DNA of 64,000 nt from Neorhizobium galegae (lineage in GTDB: Bacteria; Pseudomonadota; Alphaproteobacteria; Rhizobiales; Rhizobiaceae), in the NCBI RefSeq assembly GCF_021391675.1, contig NZ_CP090095.1, forward strand, positions 191,501-255,500. The letters are read 5' to 3'. Below are positions 1-9,151 of this stretch, in pieces. A model generated the notes under the pieces. The model was given only the letters and a program-made list of their open reading frames with translations, ran no database searches and was not told the DNA's origin. Each line of letters starts with the position of its first letter. Positions within the stretch are counted from its first letter, which is position 1. The position numbers and the translations under genes were made by a program.

Positions 1-66
1 AGGCCGATAAGCCGGCGGCAGGAACTTCTTCGTTGTTCGCACCAACGCAATGACGCTGGCGATCAC

Positions 67-85
67 GGGGCCGCCTGGCGGCCCC
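67..85 (-). terminator. GC-rich hairpin downstream of the first chemoreceptor gene
   Basis: A perfect inverted repeat (GGGGCCG, short loop, CGGCCCC) lies about 20 bases past the stop of the minus-strand receptor gene that ends at 106. No T-tract follows, so it may be a weak or Rho-assisted terminator or a 3'-end stabilising hairpin. Positions 1-66 show no gene I can support. Confidence 0.35.
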
Positions 86-105
86 GCTCATTGGTCGGGA
101 ATCGC

Positions 106-1926
106 TCAGGCGCTTTCCCGGAAGTCGTCGTCGTCACCATCGGGGCCGCCCATCGAAAGATCGAGGGCAAATCCCTTGGCGCGCGACTGCTGGGCTGCGA
201 CGGAATGGCCGGCCGGACGGTACGCAGGAGCCTTCGATGGCTGTTTTGCGCCGAGCTTTGCGGTTGCGTGGACCTTGGGGCCGAGCTGAGGCCGGGCCTT
301 CCCGTTGGCGCGTTCGACCTTGAAGAAGGCGATCGAGGCCTGCAGCTCTTCCGCCTGAGCGGCGAGTTCTTCCGAAGTCGCCGACATTTCTTCCGAGGCG
401 CCGGCATTCTGCTGAGTCACCTTGTCGAGCTGCTGGATCGCTTCGTTGATCTGGGCCGCGCCGACATCCTGCTCGCGGCAGGCGGCGGAGATTTCCGAGA
501 CCAGTTCGGCCGTCCTGTGGATGTCCGGCACCAGCTTGTTGAGCATTTCGCCGGCGTCCGTTGCGACCTGCACCGTCTCGCCAGAGAGAGCGCTGATTTC
601 GGCAGCCGCTGCCTGGGAACGCTCGGCGAGCTTGCGGACTTCCGAAGCGACGACCGCAAAACCCTTGCCGTGTTCGCCGGCACGGGCGGCTTCCACCGCG
701 GCGTTCAGGGCGAGAAGGTCGGTCTGGCGGGCGATCTCCTGAACGATCGAGATCTTCTCGGCGATCGTGCGCATGGCACCGACCGCACGGGAGACGGCTT
801 CGCCACTTGCTTCCGCGTCCTTCGACGATTGACGGGCGATCTTTTCGGTCTGGGCGGCGTTATCGGCGTTCTGCTTGATGTTGGCCGCCATCTGCTCCAT
901 CGAAGCGGACGCTTCTTCGGCCGACGAGGCCTGTTCGGTCGCGCCCTGGCTCAGCTGTTCCGAGCTTGCCGAAAGTTCCTGGCTGCCCGAGGAGACGTTG
1001 TTCGACGCCGCAAGTGCATCGGCGACGACGCCGCGCAGGCGTTCCACCATGCTCTGCAGCGCAAGCCCGAGCGTGTCCTTGTCGGAAAGCGGCTTCGGCG
1101 AGACGGTGAGGTCGCCGTTCGAAATCTGGTCGGCGATGGTTGCGGTGTTGCGCAGGTTGCCGGTCATCACGTTGAGGGTGTTGACCAGATCCTTGATTTC
1201 ATCGTTCGTCTTGATCTCGATCTCCTGGTTGAGATCGCCGACCGCCACCGCGTCGACGGCATCCATGATCTTGCGCAGCCCTTTACCGATGCCGAGTGCA
1301 ATCCACAGGGCAGCGATGATCGCAATCACCAGCGCGATACCCGTCAGGCCGATTATGAAGTTTCGTGTCGTCTGATATTGCTCATCCGTATCGCGGTCGG
1401 CCTGTTCCATCAGGTCCTTATTGGCCTCCACGCGCGCTTGGATCGTTTTTTCGATGTCGTCGATGATGGCGCGACCGTCGCCCTTTGCAAGGATGAGGGC
1501 CTGGTCGGCATTCCCATTGCGTACCGCCGACCGGATCGCGTCGTCGATACGGAAGAGCCGCTCGGCTTTCGTCGCGACCTCTCCCCAGGCCTTCCGAGCC
1601 TCATCCGTGGCCGAGAGATCCTGGAGCTTCTTCAGCGTCTCGTTGAAAAGGTTACGGTTGCGGTCGCTGGCTTGGATGTACTTGTCGATATCCTCTGCCG
1701 TTTCCGACGTCGCAAGGTTCAACTGCGCGCGCGCAATGCGCAACTGGGTAGCCGATAAATTCTCGGCTGTTTCCAGCCGCAATGCCGGACCGGCGATCAA
1801 GGCGCTGATGGCGGAATTGAGGTTGGCGAGGCTGTAAATTCCGTAGCCGGCGGTGACTGCCAGAAGGCAGATCATCAGGCCGAAAGCCAGTCCGAGTTTT
1901 AGTTTAATCGTAAATCGCATAGCCAT
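106..1926 (-). CDS. methyl-accepting chemotaxis protein (receptor 1)
   Basis: A 606-residue transmembrane chemoreceptor that would sense periplasmic ligands and control the CheA kinase. Membrane segment 1 is near residues 8-30, followed by a helical ligand domain of the 4HB type, membrane segment 2 near 189-212, a HAMP domain and a second HAMP-like stretch (ending in VERLRGVV), then the long coiled-coil signalling domain. The tip is canonical ([20 protein letters not shown]), so it should bind CheW and CheA. The tail ends in an acidic motif and FRESA, shared with the neighbouring receptor. The start at 1926 has a good GAGGGG ribosome site. It is the last gene of the minus-strand chemosensory run, 181 bases after receptor 2. 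Its ligand cannot be read from sequence. Confidence 0.95.
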   Translation of the reverse strand: MAMRFTIKLKLGLAFGLMICLLAVTAGYGIYSLANLNSAISALIAGPALRLETAENLSATQLRIARAQLNLATSETAEDIDKYIQASDRNRNLFNETLKKLQDLSATDEARKAWGEVATKAERLFRIDDAIRSAVRNGNADQALILAKGDGRAIIDDIEKTIQARVEANKDLMEQADRDTDEQYQTTRNFIIGLTGIALVIAIIAALWIALGIGKGLRKIMDAVDAVAVGDLNQEIEIKTNDEIKDLVNTLNVMTGNLRNTATIADQISNGDLTVSPKPLSDKDTLGLALQSMVERLRGVVADALAASNNVSSGSQELSASSEQLSQGATEQASSAEEASASMEQMAANIKQNADNAAQTEKIARQSSKDAEASGEAVSRAVGAMRTIAEKISIVQEIARQTDLLALNAAVEAARAGEHGKGFAVVASEVRKLAERSQAAAAEISALSGETVQVATDAGEMLNKLVPDIHRTAELVSEISAACREQDVGAAQINEAIQQLDKVTQQNAGASEEMSATSEELAAQAEELQASIAFFKVERANGKARPQLGPKVHATAKLGAKQPSKAPAYRPAGHSVAAQQSRAKGFALDLSMGGPDGDDDDFRESA

Positions 1927-2067
1927 ATCCCCTCAAGGCAATAAAGTGCATCGGTAGGTGCTTCCCTCCCCAACGGGCGGAAACGTTTGAAAACGAGAAG
2001 ACCGATACATTCACCCTTCTGCGATGGTCCGGCCGTCCAGACATTCTCCCGCTTACATGCGAGAGGC

Positions 2068-2095
2068 GATCCCGGATTTCTGTCAATCCGGGATC
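2068..2095 (-). terminator. hairpin after receptor 2
   Basis: An 11-base perfect inverted repeat (GATCCCGGATT / AATCCGGGATC) with a 6-base loop sits 12 bases past the stop of the receptor gene 2108-3814. No T-run follows on the minus strand, so termination may be partial. It could set receptor 1 at lower expression than the genes before it, or protect the 3' end of the upstream message. Confidence 0.45.
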
Positions 2096-2107
2096 GGTTC
2101 AATTCCC

Positions 2108-3814
2108 TCAGGCGCTTTCGCGGAAGTCCGCGTCGTCGGCATCCGGTCCGCCCATCGACATGTCGAGGGCAAAACCCTTGGCGCGGGCTTGCTGGCTGAG
2201 CACCGAATGATCGGCCTTGTGAGACGGCTGGCCAGCAGCGCGTCGCATCGGGGCCGACTTGCCAATGGGCTTGTGGGCCGCAACGGTAGACGGAGCCCGC
2301 TTGGCCGACTTTTTGCCGCCGGCCTGATCGACCCGGAAGAAGGCGATCGAGGCCTGCAGTTCTTCGGCCTGCGAGGCGAGTTCTTCCGAAGTCGCCGACA
2401 TCTCTTCGGAGGCGCCGGCATTCTGCTGGGTCACCTTGTCGAGCTGCTGGATCGCTTCGTTGATCTGGGATGCGCCGATATCCTGCTCACGGCAGGCGGC
2501 GGAGATTTCCGACACCAGCTCCGCGGTCTTCTGGATGTCCGGCACTAGCTTGTTGAGCATTTCGCCGGCTTCCGTTGCGACCTGCACCGTATCGCCGGAA
2601 AGGGCGCTGATTTCGGCAGCCGCTGCCTGGCTGCGTTCGGCAAGCTTGCGCACTTCCGAGGCGACGACTGCAAAACCCTTGCCGTGTTCGCCGGCACGGG
2701 CGGCTTCCACCGCCGCGTTCAGGGCGAGAAGGTCGGTCTGGCGGGCGATTTCCTGAACGATCGAGATCTTCTCGGCGATCGTGCGCATGGCGCCGACGGC
2801 ACGACCGACGGCCTGGCCGGATGCTTCGGCGTCACGCGACGACTGGCGGGCGATCTTTTCCGTCTGGGCGGCGTTGTCGGCGTTCTGCTTGATGTTGGCG
2901 GCCATCTGCTCCATCGAGGCGGACGCTTCTTCGGCAGAAGACGCCTGTTCGGTCGCGCCCTGGCTCAGCTGTTCGGAGCTCGCAGAAAGCTCCTGGCTGC
3001 CTGAAGAGACGTTGTCGGATGCGGCGAGCGCATCGCCGACGACGCCGCGCAGGCGCTCGATCATCGTGTTGACGTAGCCGAGCAATTCGCCGATCTCGTC
3101 CTTGCTGGTGATCGTGGCAAACTTGGTCAGGTCACCATCGGCGACGTTTTGCACAGCCGTCACCGCATTGCGCAGACCCCTGTTGATCGAAAGAGCGATC
3201 CAGAGGGCGGCCAGCACGGCGATCAGGAAAGCGGCGCTCGCGACCGAGATCATGATCAGGCGGGTCTGAGCGTAATCCAGATCGGTTTGTTTATCGGCCT
3301 CGTTGAGGCGGCCCTCCTCGAGCTTGACCACATCCGAGAGCAGCGCGTCGATGTCGTTGGTGACAGCGCGGGCCTCATTGTTGGAAATGTGCAGCGCGGA
3401 GGCTGCGTCACCGCCGAGCATGGAGTTGCGGATCCGGTCGTCCTGCTTGCGGAACTCCGATGTGAAGCCGGCAAGCTTCGCCCACAGGGCCTTGCCCTGT
3501 TCCGTTGCACGGGCTTCAACCGCCTTGAGTGTCTCCTCGAAGGCGCGTCGAGCCTCATCGCCCTTTGCGATATATCCCTGCATCTCTCCAGGATTTGCAG
3601 CCAGAAGCAGGTTCTTCTGCTGACGGATCTGCTGGAGTTGCTCGTTGTTCAGGTTCTGGGCCAGTTTCAGACGCAGGGCCGGCCCCTGCAGCACATTTTC
3701 GAGCGTGTCGTTCAGGTTGCCAAGGCTGAGGATGCCGTAGGCGGCAGTCGCCAGCAGCATGATGATGATGAAACCGAATGCTGAAGCCAGCTTAAGCTTG
3801 ATTGAAGCGTGCAT
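2108..3814 (-). CDS. methyl-accepting chemotaxis protein (receptor 2)
   Basis: A 568-residue transmembrane chemoreceptor. Membrane segments are near residues 8-30 and 188-210 and enclose a helical periplasmic sensor domain. One HAMP domain follows ([18 protein letters not shown] region), then a methyl-accepting signalling domain with the canonical tip. From the HAMP exit to the C-terminus it is nearly identical to receptor 1, while the sensor half is clearly different. This points to tandem duplication with the output half kept uniform. It lacks the second HAMP-like segment of receptor 1. The tail ([16 protein letters not shown]) is conserved in both. It lies 24 bases after cheW, so co-transcription is likely. 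Confidence 0.95.
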   Translation of the reverse strand: MHASIKLKLASAFGFIIIMLLATAAYGILSLGNLNDTLENVLQGPALRLKLAQNLNNEQLQQIRQQKNLLLAANPGEMQGYIAKGDEARRAFEETLKAVEARATEQGKALWAKLAGFTSEFRKQDDRIRNSMLGGDAASALHISNNEARAVTNDIDALLSDVVKLEEGRLNEADKQTDLDYAQTRLIMISVASAAFLIAVLAALWIALSINRGLRNAVTAVQNVADGDLTKFATITSKDEIGELLGYVNTMIERLRGVVGDALAASDNVSSGSQELSASSEQLSQGATEQASSAEEASASMEQMAANIKQNADNAAQTEKIARQSSRDAEASGQAVGRAVGAMRTIAEKISIVQEIARQTDLLALNAAVEAARAGEHGKGFAVVASEVRKLAERSQAAAAEISALSGDTVQVATEAGEMLNKLVPDIQKTAELVSEISAACREQDIGASQINEAIQQLDKVTQQNAGASEEMSATSEELASQAEELQASIAFFRVDQAGGKKSAKRAPSTVAAHKPIGKSAPMRRAAGQPSHKADHSVLSQQARAKGFALDMSMGGPDADDADFRESA

Positions 3815-3838
3815 TTTTTGAGTCCATCAAAAGGGTGA

Positions 3839-4354
3839 TCAACCGTGGGAAGCCCCGGTCGCGGAATGGTCGTGTTGGGCGGAGAAGATCGCCTGGAGAT
3901 TGGGGAGGATGATGAATTCCGCCCCCCGCTTGACGAGGCAATCGATGAAATCCGGCCGCCAGCGCATGCCAACGCTCGGCGGCGGTTCGCCGGCGGCGCG
4001 GAGCAGCGTGGTGACCTCATGCACTTTGTCTGTGCGAATACCTGCAAGAACAGGCTCGCCGCCGATGTTGATCGCGATGACGATGATCCGGCTGTCGATC
4101 GTCGGCTTGGTCGCTTCCATGCCGAATGCAAGCCGGATATCGGCAAGCGGAATGACCTTGCCGCGGAAGTTGATGACGCTGCCGACGAAGGCTTTTGCGC
4201 CGGGAACCATGGTCTCGGGTAGGAGATCGAGAATTTCCTGTACGCTCACGGCTTCCAGCGCGAACATCTCGCCGGCGATGTCGAATGTCAGGACTTCCAG
4301 CTCGTCGCGGCCGCCCCAGAGGTTTTCGGAGATCTTTCTGACTGCTTCGTTCAT
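3839..4354 (-). CDS. cheW: chemotaxis coupling protein CheW
   Basis: A 171-residue cytoplasmic adaptor linking receptors to CheA. A single CheW (SH3-like) domain covers about residues 17-155. The family pattern VGSVINFRGKVIPLADIR near residues 56-73 is clear, as is the preceding segment FALEAVSVQEILDLLP. The start codon overlaps the cheA stop by 4 bases (ATGA), indicating translational coupling, and receptor 2 follows after 24 bases. The residues after about 155 form a short polar tail (HDHSATGASHG) that is not part of the fold. The length is normal for the family, and the gene is intact. Confidence 0.95.
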   Translation of the reverse strand: MNEAVRKISENLWGGRDELEVLTFDIAGEMFALEAVSVQEILDLLPETMVPGAKAFVGSVINFRGKVIPLADIRLAFGMEATKPTIDSRIIVIAINIGGEPVLAGIRTDKVHEVTTLLRAAGEPPPSVGMRWRPDFIDCLVKRGAEFIILPNLQAIFSAQHDHSATGASHG

Positions 4355-6360
4355 CCGGCCGCGCGCAGATGCGCCTCCTGTTGTTGTCCTTCGGCCACGA
4401 GATGGCCGACGTCGAGGATCAGCGCCACGTCCCCGTCGCCGAGGATGGTCGCACCCGAGAAGGTGGCGACGTCATGGTGCAGTTTCGACATTCCCTTGAT
4501 GACCGTCTGGTGGTCGCCGATGATCTGGTCGACGACCAGGCCCACCCGTTCGGAACCGGTCGAGATGACGACCACCTTCTGGAAGGGATCGGGTTTGGTG
4601 CCGGTGCGGAAGAGATCGCGAAGCCTGAGGAACGGCACCAGGCTGTCGCGCAGCGAGATGAAGCTGCGGCCGCGTGATCGCATGTCTTCTTCGATCGGAA
4701 GCTCGAGGCATTCCTCTACCGCCGAAAGCGGAATGACATAGCGGCCGTCGCCGACCCGCACGAGCAGTCCGTCGATGATCGCGAGCGTCAGCGGGATGGC
4801 GAGCGAGATCTCGGAACCCTTGCCGACGTGGCTTGTGACGTTGATCGTGCCGCGCAGCGCGTCGATCGTCCGCTTGACCACGTCCATGCCGACGCCGCGG
4901 CCGGAGAGGTTGGTGACCGTTTGGGCCGTCGAGAAGCCGGGCTGGAAGATCAGCTGATAGAGTTCCTGGTCGGTGAGGTTGGCATTGGGTGCGATAAGAC
5001 CGGAGGATTCCGCCTTGGCCCGCACCCGCTCCTTGTTGATGCCGCGGCCATCGTCCTTGATGGTGATGATGACTTCGCCGGCCTGCTGGCGGGCGGAGAG
5101 CAGGATGTGGCCCGCCTCCGGCTTGCCGGCGGCGCGCCGTTCCTCGGGTGTCTCGAGACCGTGGTCGCAGGAGTTGCGCACGAGATGCACGAGAGGATCG
5201 GCAAGGCGTTCGATCACGCTCTTGTCGACTTCCGTGGTTTCGCCTTCGGTCAACAGCTCGATCGTCTTGCCGGTTTCATGCGCCAGATCGTGTACCAGCC
5301 TACGGAAGCGCCCGAAGAGCTGGGTGACCGGCACCATGCGCAGCACCATCATCGTATCCCGCAGCTCGCCGGAAAGGCGTTCCACGTCTTCCGAGACGGC
5401 CCGCAGCTGCAGATCGCCGCTGCCGCCCGCAAGCTGGCTGAGGCGCGACTGGGCGATCACGAGCTCGCCGACCCGGTCCATCAGCTCGTCGAGCTTTTCG
5501 GCCGGCACGCGGACGTTTTCGGAGGTCTTTTTCTGCTTTGCATCGACGAGTGCCGGAGCGGCCGGTGCAGGTGGGACGGCCGGTGCGGCTGCAACGGCCT
5601 GGGGTGCAGCGGCAGGCAGGGCTTCCGCAACCGGGGCTGCACTCTTGGCTGGTGTCCTTGCGGCAAGCGGAGGCTCTACCGTGACGACGTCGAGCTGCAT
5701 TTCGTCCATGACGAAGATGAACACGTCGTCGATTGCCGAACGCGGTTGGGTGGTCAGGAGTTCGACTTCCCAGGAGACATAAAGATCCGTCGGGGCGAGA
5801 AGTTCGAGCGATGGGATCGCGGAACGGTCTGCCACGATCTTGCATTCGCCGAGCTCGCGCAGTTCGTCGAGAAGCGGCAGCGGATTGGTGCCGTTTGCCA
5901 TCGCGTTCTGCGGCAGGCTGAAGCGGATCTTGAAATGGTTCTGGCCCGGTGCAGCCTTGGCGGGGCTGCCAGCACCCGAGCTGTTGGCGCCATCGACGGC
6001 GGCGCGCAGATTGGCGAGAAGCGCTTCGCCCGTTGCCTCATGGTCGCCATTCGGCGTGTCGACCAGGGCACGCATGTGATCCTTGGCTTCCAGAACTGCG
6101 GTGACCAGTTCCCGGGTTGCCGGAACCTCGCCCTTGCGGACGCGGTCGAAGGCCGTCTCGCAGTGATGGGTGAAGGCGGCGAGGGCATCGAAGCCGAACA
6201 TGGCTCCCGATCCCTTCAACGTATGGAGGCCGCGGAAGACCGCGTCCACCTGATCCTTGTCGCCGAGGTTTACGTTCAGGTCGAGAAGCCCTGCTTCGAT
6301 CTGTTCCAGAAGCTCGGCCGCTTCTGTCCTAAAAACCGCGATAGGATCGGGAAAGCTCAT
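4351..6360 (-). CDS. cheA: chemotaxis histidine kinase CheA
   Basis: A 669-residue receptor-controlled kinase that phosphorylates CheY. The P1 Hpt domain carries the phospho-acceptor His46 (RGLHTLKGSG). A P2-like region lies around residues 140-230. An Ala/Pro linker follows, then the P3 dimerisation helices (EKLDELMDRVGELVI), the P4 ATPase with N box (LVHLVRNSCDHGLE) and G1 box (DDGRGI), and a C-terminal P5 CheW-like domain. All catalytic boxes look intact. The gene overlaps both cheY upstream and cheW downstream by 4 bases. No cheR or cheB lies in this window, so receptor methylation would need enzymes encoded elsewhere. Confidence 0.96.
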   Translation of the reverse strand: MSFPDPIAVFRTEAAELLEQIEAGLLDLNVNLGDKDQVDAVFRGLHTLKGSGAMFGFDALAAFTHHCETAFDRVRKGEVPATRELVTAVLEAKDHMRALVDTPNGDHEATGEALLANLRAAVDGANSSGAGSPAKAAPGQNHFKIRFSLPQNAMANGTNPLPLLDELRELGECKIVADRSAIPSLELLAPTDLYVSWEVELLTTQPRSAIDDVFIFVMDEMQLDVVTVEPPLAARTPAKSAAPVAEALPAAAPQAVAAAPAVPPAPAAPALVDAKQKKTSENVRVPAEKLDELMDRVGELVIAQSRLSQLAGGSGDLQLRAVSEDVERLSGELRDTMMVLRMVPVTQLFGRFRRLVHDLAHETGKTIELLTEGETTEVDKSVIERLADPLVHLVRNSCDHGLETPEERRAAGKPEAGHILLSARQQAGEVIITIKDDGRGINKERVRAKAESSGLIAPNANLTDQELYQLIFQPGFSTAQTVTNLSGRGVGMDVVKRTIDALRGTINVTSHVGKGSEISLAIPLTLAIIDGLLVRVGDGRYVIPLSAVEECLELPIEEDMRSRGRSFISLRDSLVPFLRLRDLFRTGTKPDPFQKVVVISTGSERVGLVVDQIIGDHQTVIKGMSKLHHDVATFSGATILGDGDVALILDVGHLVAEGQQQEAHLRAAG

Positions 6361-6725
6361 CTGCCGAGTACCTTTCGGACGATCTTGACCAGGCTTTCCG
6401 GGTCGAATGGCTTGGTGAGCCAGCCGGTGGCACCGGCGGCCTTGGCTTCCTGCTTGATGTCGTTGTCGGATTCCGTCGTCAGGAAGATGACCGGAACGCC
6501 CATGTGAGCCGGCATCTTGCGCAGTTCCCGGATCATCGTCAGGCCGTCCATGTTCGGCATGTTGAGATCGGTGACGATCAGGTCGAACTGGCTGGCCTTG
6601 AGCTTGGCGATGCCGTCCAGTCCATCGACTGCCTCGGTGATCTGATATCCGGCATTGCTGAGGGCGACGCGCGTCGTCAGCCGAATGCTGGCGGAATCGT
6701 CGACTGTTAGGATGCTGGCGCTCAT
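6357..6725 (-). CDS. cheY: CheY-like single-domain response regulator
   Basis: A 122-residue stand-alone receiver domain with no output domain, expected to take phosphate from the neighbouring CheA. The acidic pocket is Asp9/Asp10, the phosphorylation site is Asp53 (VTDLNMPNMDG), the conserved Thr83/Thr84 and Lys105 (TKPF) are present. Its stop overlaps the cheA start by 4 bases and its start overlaps the STAS gene by 4 bases, so the four genes form a tightly coupled set. Whether it acts on the flagellar motor or on another target cannot be told from sequence. Confidence 0.93.
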   Translation of the reverse strand: MSASILTVDDSASIRLTTRVALSNAGYQITEAVDGLDGIAKLKASQFDLIVTDLNMPNMDGLTMIRELRKMPAHMGVPVIFLTTESDNDIKQEAKAAGATGWLTKPFDPESLVKIVRKVLGR

Positions 6726-7051
6726 TGAATTCCCCCTTGATGAAGCCAGAATTTCAGATCTTCAGCGGACATTCCTTCGAGGAAGCCGCTGCGCGTCAGG
6801 ACATCGAGCGTCGGACCGCTGGCGGGACGGGCTAACGCAATGTGTTTTCCGGCTGTACCCGCACAGATGCGGGCCGCTTCCATGAGTTGTATGAAGCTGA
6901 TGTCCACTTGGCAGTCATCGTCGAGTTCGATGGTTGCGGAAGCAGTCTTGTCGAGAAATTGCAGCATTTCCTGCTGGACAATGGTGATTGCGCGAACGGT
7001 CAGGTTCTGCGGCAGGCGAAAACAATCCTCTTTAACTGCGGAAGCGGGCAT
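6722..7051 (-). CDS. STAS-domain protein of the chemosensory operon
   Basis: A 109-residue single STAS domain (anti-sigma-factor-antagonist fold, MlaB/CheS-like), first gene of the minus-strand operon. The segment around residues 45-60 (DCQVDISFIQLMEAAR) matches the strand-turn-helix that carries the phospho-serine in SpoIIAA-type proteins. Here the usual D-S-S-G is changed to D-I-S-F, as in STAS proteins linked to chemotaxis in alphaproteobacteria. By analogy with Sinorhizobium CheS, which promotes dephosphorylation of CheY1 together with CheA, it may modulate the CheY-CheA step. That role is inference from position and fold. Its promoter should lie in 7052-7386. Confidence 0.8.
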   Translation of the reverse strand: MPASAVKEDCFRLPQNLTVRAITIVQQEMLQFLDKTASATIELDDDCQVDISFIQLMEAARICAGTAGKHIALARPASGPTLDVLTRSGFLEGMSAEDLKFWLHQGGIQ

Positions 7052-7111
7052 TCTTACCTCAATATATTTCCGAGAAAGCTGAAATAGCTGGCTAAATTTG
7101 GACTTAGATCA

Positions 7112-7126
7112 TTAATCACGAGTTAA
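7112..7126. promoter_or_regulatory. CtrA-type box TTAA-N7-TTAA
   Basis: The sequence TTAATCACGAGTTAA is an exact match to the full CtrA consensus (TTAA, seven bases, TTAA) of alphaproteobacteria. It lies about 60 bases upstream of the STAS-cheY-cheA-cheW operon start and 260 bases upstream of the divergent gene at 7387. CtrA is an established regulator of motility and chemotaxis genes in this class. Two further single TTAA half-sites lie nearby (about 7195 and 7237). Binding itself is inferred. Confidence 0.5.
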
Positions 7127-7270
7127 TCCGCCATGGCGACTTTTCGCGAAACAATACTGATAGGTTGTATTTTGCCTTGCCTGGGGGCGGAAACATTAAC
7201 CACAAGTCGCAATGGGAACGCCGTATTCTACGGGAATTAACTCCTCGTCGCTCAAGGTAGCTCTCACGCA

Positions 7271-7370
7271 GGACGGAACCATCCACGAACTTGCTGGTGT
7301 GGAGCCGTCCCAAAACAATACAGACGAGTTCATCGTCGTTATCGTCAGCAGGCAGAGGTCCCGCGGGACC
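7271..7370 (+). promoter_or_regulatory. structured leader before the 577-residue chemotaxis-like gene
   Basis: The 335-base divergent gap 7052-7386 contains, on its right side, three consecutive inverted repeats. The first is an imperfect long stem with ends GGACGG (7271) and CCGTCC (7310). The second is a small stem GACGA/TCGTC at 7323-7337. The third is a 14-base perfect palindrome GGTCCCGCGGGACC at 7357-7370, just ahead of the ribosome site of the GTG start at 7387. They could form a folded 5' leader or mark protein-binding sites. No known riboswitch was recognised. Confidence 0.35.
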
Positions 7371-7386
7371 CGAAAGGTGAGGCAAA

Positions 7387-9120
7387 GTGGCTGTCAGGGC
7401 ACCCATTTTTGACGTCGCAGACAATTCGACGGGCGTTCTGGTCTTGGTCGACCGGATGGAAACGGCGCGGTCGCGTATCGAGGAACGCTTTCTCGACGGC
7501 GGGGCGGCGCTCCTGTCGATTCTTGACGTGCTGAACAAGCTGATCAGCTCTCTCGACCAGTTGACCGGTTCGCTGGATGAAGGAACGGCAAACGCCACGA
7601 TGGCCGAACTGAAGAGCACGGTCGAGCGCCTGTCGCACCTGACCAGGCTCGAATCCGGAAGGCAGGTCGGCTTCCAGGAAATCGCCTGCGCAGAGCGCAA
7701 GCTCCGGCCCCAGATCGAAGAGATGCAGGAAACGCTGCGCTATCTGCGTACCTTCGCGGTGACCGCCAAGATCACCGGTGCCGGGATCGCCGATTTCGCC
7801 GGTTTCGCAGAGGAAATTCTCGCAAGGATCCAGGAGGGCTCGCGCCAGGTCAACGATCTGGCCGGCAAGCTGAGCACCCTCGGCCACGGTCTTGGACCGG
7901 TGATGGTCAAGGGAAAGGCGATCCTGGCAAGCTACGAGCAAACGGTGCCGCAGATCGTTGTCGGCCTCTCCAACGGCGCGGTGGAGATCGGCAAGCACCG
8001 CAAGCTGCTGGTCGAGCGCGCCGCGAGGGTACGTACCGTTGCAAGCGGCATCCAATCGAAGCTCGCCTCGACGCTGTCGGCCATGCAGGTCGGCGATATC
8101 ACCCGCCAGCGCATCGAACATTGCCAGTCGGCCTTGCGCATCCTTTCCGATTATCTGGAGTCGCCTGCGGCTGCCAGGCTGACCGGCGCCCAGCGCGAAA
8201 GCCTGTCGCTGATCATCCGCAAGCTCGTATCGTTGCAGCTCAATCAATCCATCTCCGACTTCGATCGCGATACCGCAAAGATCGTTGCCATCGTCGCAAG
8301 CTTCCGGTCGGATCTGTCGCAGATCGAGGCCCTGCGCGCGACGATGACCGACGCCGATAGCGGCGACAACGACAATGCGATCCGGCAGCTCGAGAGCGGC
8401 GTGGCCGCAGCTCGCGGTGCCGTGCGCGAAATCGAGGATGTTGCCCACCACGCCGGTGAGCTCAGCCGGTCGACCAGCGATACGGTCCGGGAACTTCTCG
8501 ACGGCATCGGCATAGTCAAGGTCGTGCGCACCGACATTCACTATATGGCGCTCAACACCAACCTCCGTTGCGGCAAGATCGGTGAGGAAGGCAGGGCGAT
8601 CAACGTCGTGACCGCCGAACTGCGGAACTTCGCCGCGGTGCTCGACGAGACGGCCGAAAAGATCCTGATCGAACTCCAGACGCTTGAAATCGCCGCCAAC
8701 AAGCTGACCAGCGCCCATGGCGAAGAGAGCGAACAAAGCCTCGACCAGCGTTTGGAAAACGCGCTTGAAAACATCCGCTCGGTCGGCGACCGGATGGATG
8801 CCCAGATGTCGGCGCTCGGCGATCAGAGCAGGACGGCGGTCGGCGAGATGGATATCTCGCTCGCCCGGCTGAACTTCAATGCTGAACTCGGCGAGGTGCT
8901 GCGCTCCTGCGCCAATGAGATGGAGCTCGATAAGGACGTCTTCGAAGCGCCGGGTCTCGAAGGAGCGCTTGCCGATGTCGGCGGCCGCATTGCCCGCCTC
9001 TATACAATGGTGAGCGAACGCGAACTGCATGCCGCACTGCTCGGCACCGAACCACCGGTGCAAGCCTCGGCCGTCACGACCACCATGTCCGACGACGATA
9101 TCGACGACGCCCTGTTCTGA
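7387..9120 (+). CDS. cytoplasmic coiled-coil chemotaxis-like protein with a degenerate receptor tip
   Basis: A 577-residue protein without signal peptide or membrane segments, almost entirely heptad-rich helix. Around residues 388-413 it carries MALNTNLRCGKIGEEGRAIN followed by VVTAELR, which aligns with the chemoreceptor hairpin tip ([26 protein letters not shown]) but loses key residues used for CheA/CheW contact. It may be a soluble relative of chemoreceptors, or an adaptor or decoy of the divergent Che operon. A segment near residue 235 (MQVGDITRQRIEHC) resembles the D-x-x-x-Q phosphatase-type motif of CheZ (LMEAQDFQDLTGQ); this likeness is weak and CheZ function is only a possibility. 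The start is GTG with AAAGGTGAGG upstream. It is transcribed alone. Confidence 0.75.
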   Translation: MAVRAPIFDVADNSTGVLVLVDRMETARSRIEERFLDGGAALLSILDVLNKLISSLDQLTGSLDEGTANATMAELKSTVERLSHLTRLESGRQVGFQEIACAERKLRPQIEEMQETLRYLRTFAVTAKITGAGIADFAGFAEEILARIQEGSRQVNDLAGKLSTLGHGLGPVMVKGKAILASYEQTVPQIVVGLSNGAVEIGKHRKLLVERAARVRTVASGIQSKLASTLSAMQVGDITRQRIEHCQSALRILSDYLESPAAARLTGAQRESLSLIIRKLVSLQLNQSISDFDRDTAKIVAIVASFRSDLSQIEALRATMTDADSGDNDNAIRQLESGVAAARGAVREIEDVAHHAGELSRSTSDTVRELLDGIGIVKVVRTDIHYMALNTNLRCGKIGEEGRAINVVTAELRNFAAVLDETAEKILIELQTLEIAANKLTSAHGEESEQSLDQRLENALENIRSVGDRMDAQMSALGDQSRTAVGEMDISLARLNFNAELGEVLRSCANEMELDKDVFEAPGLEGALADVGGRIARLYTMVSERELHAALLGTEPPVQASAVTTTMSDDDIDDALF

Positions 9121-9151
9121 TCGGCCGGTACCTGCGGGAGCCGGGTTTGGG

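Noticed and set aside
91..1758. Plus-strand open frame opposite receptor 1
   Set aside because: The minus strand carries an unmistakable chemoreceptor; the plus frame has no recognisable domain and a similar shadow appears opposite receptor 2.
7212..7412. Small plus-strand frame in the chemosensory promoter gap
   Set aside because: Runs out of frame into the 577-residue gene, lacks a ribosome site and overlaps the hairpin-rich leader.
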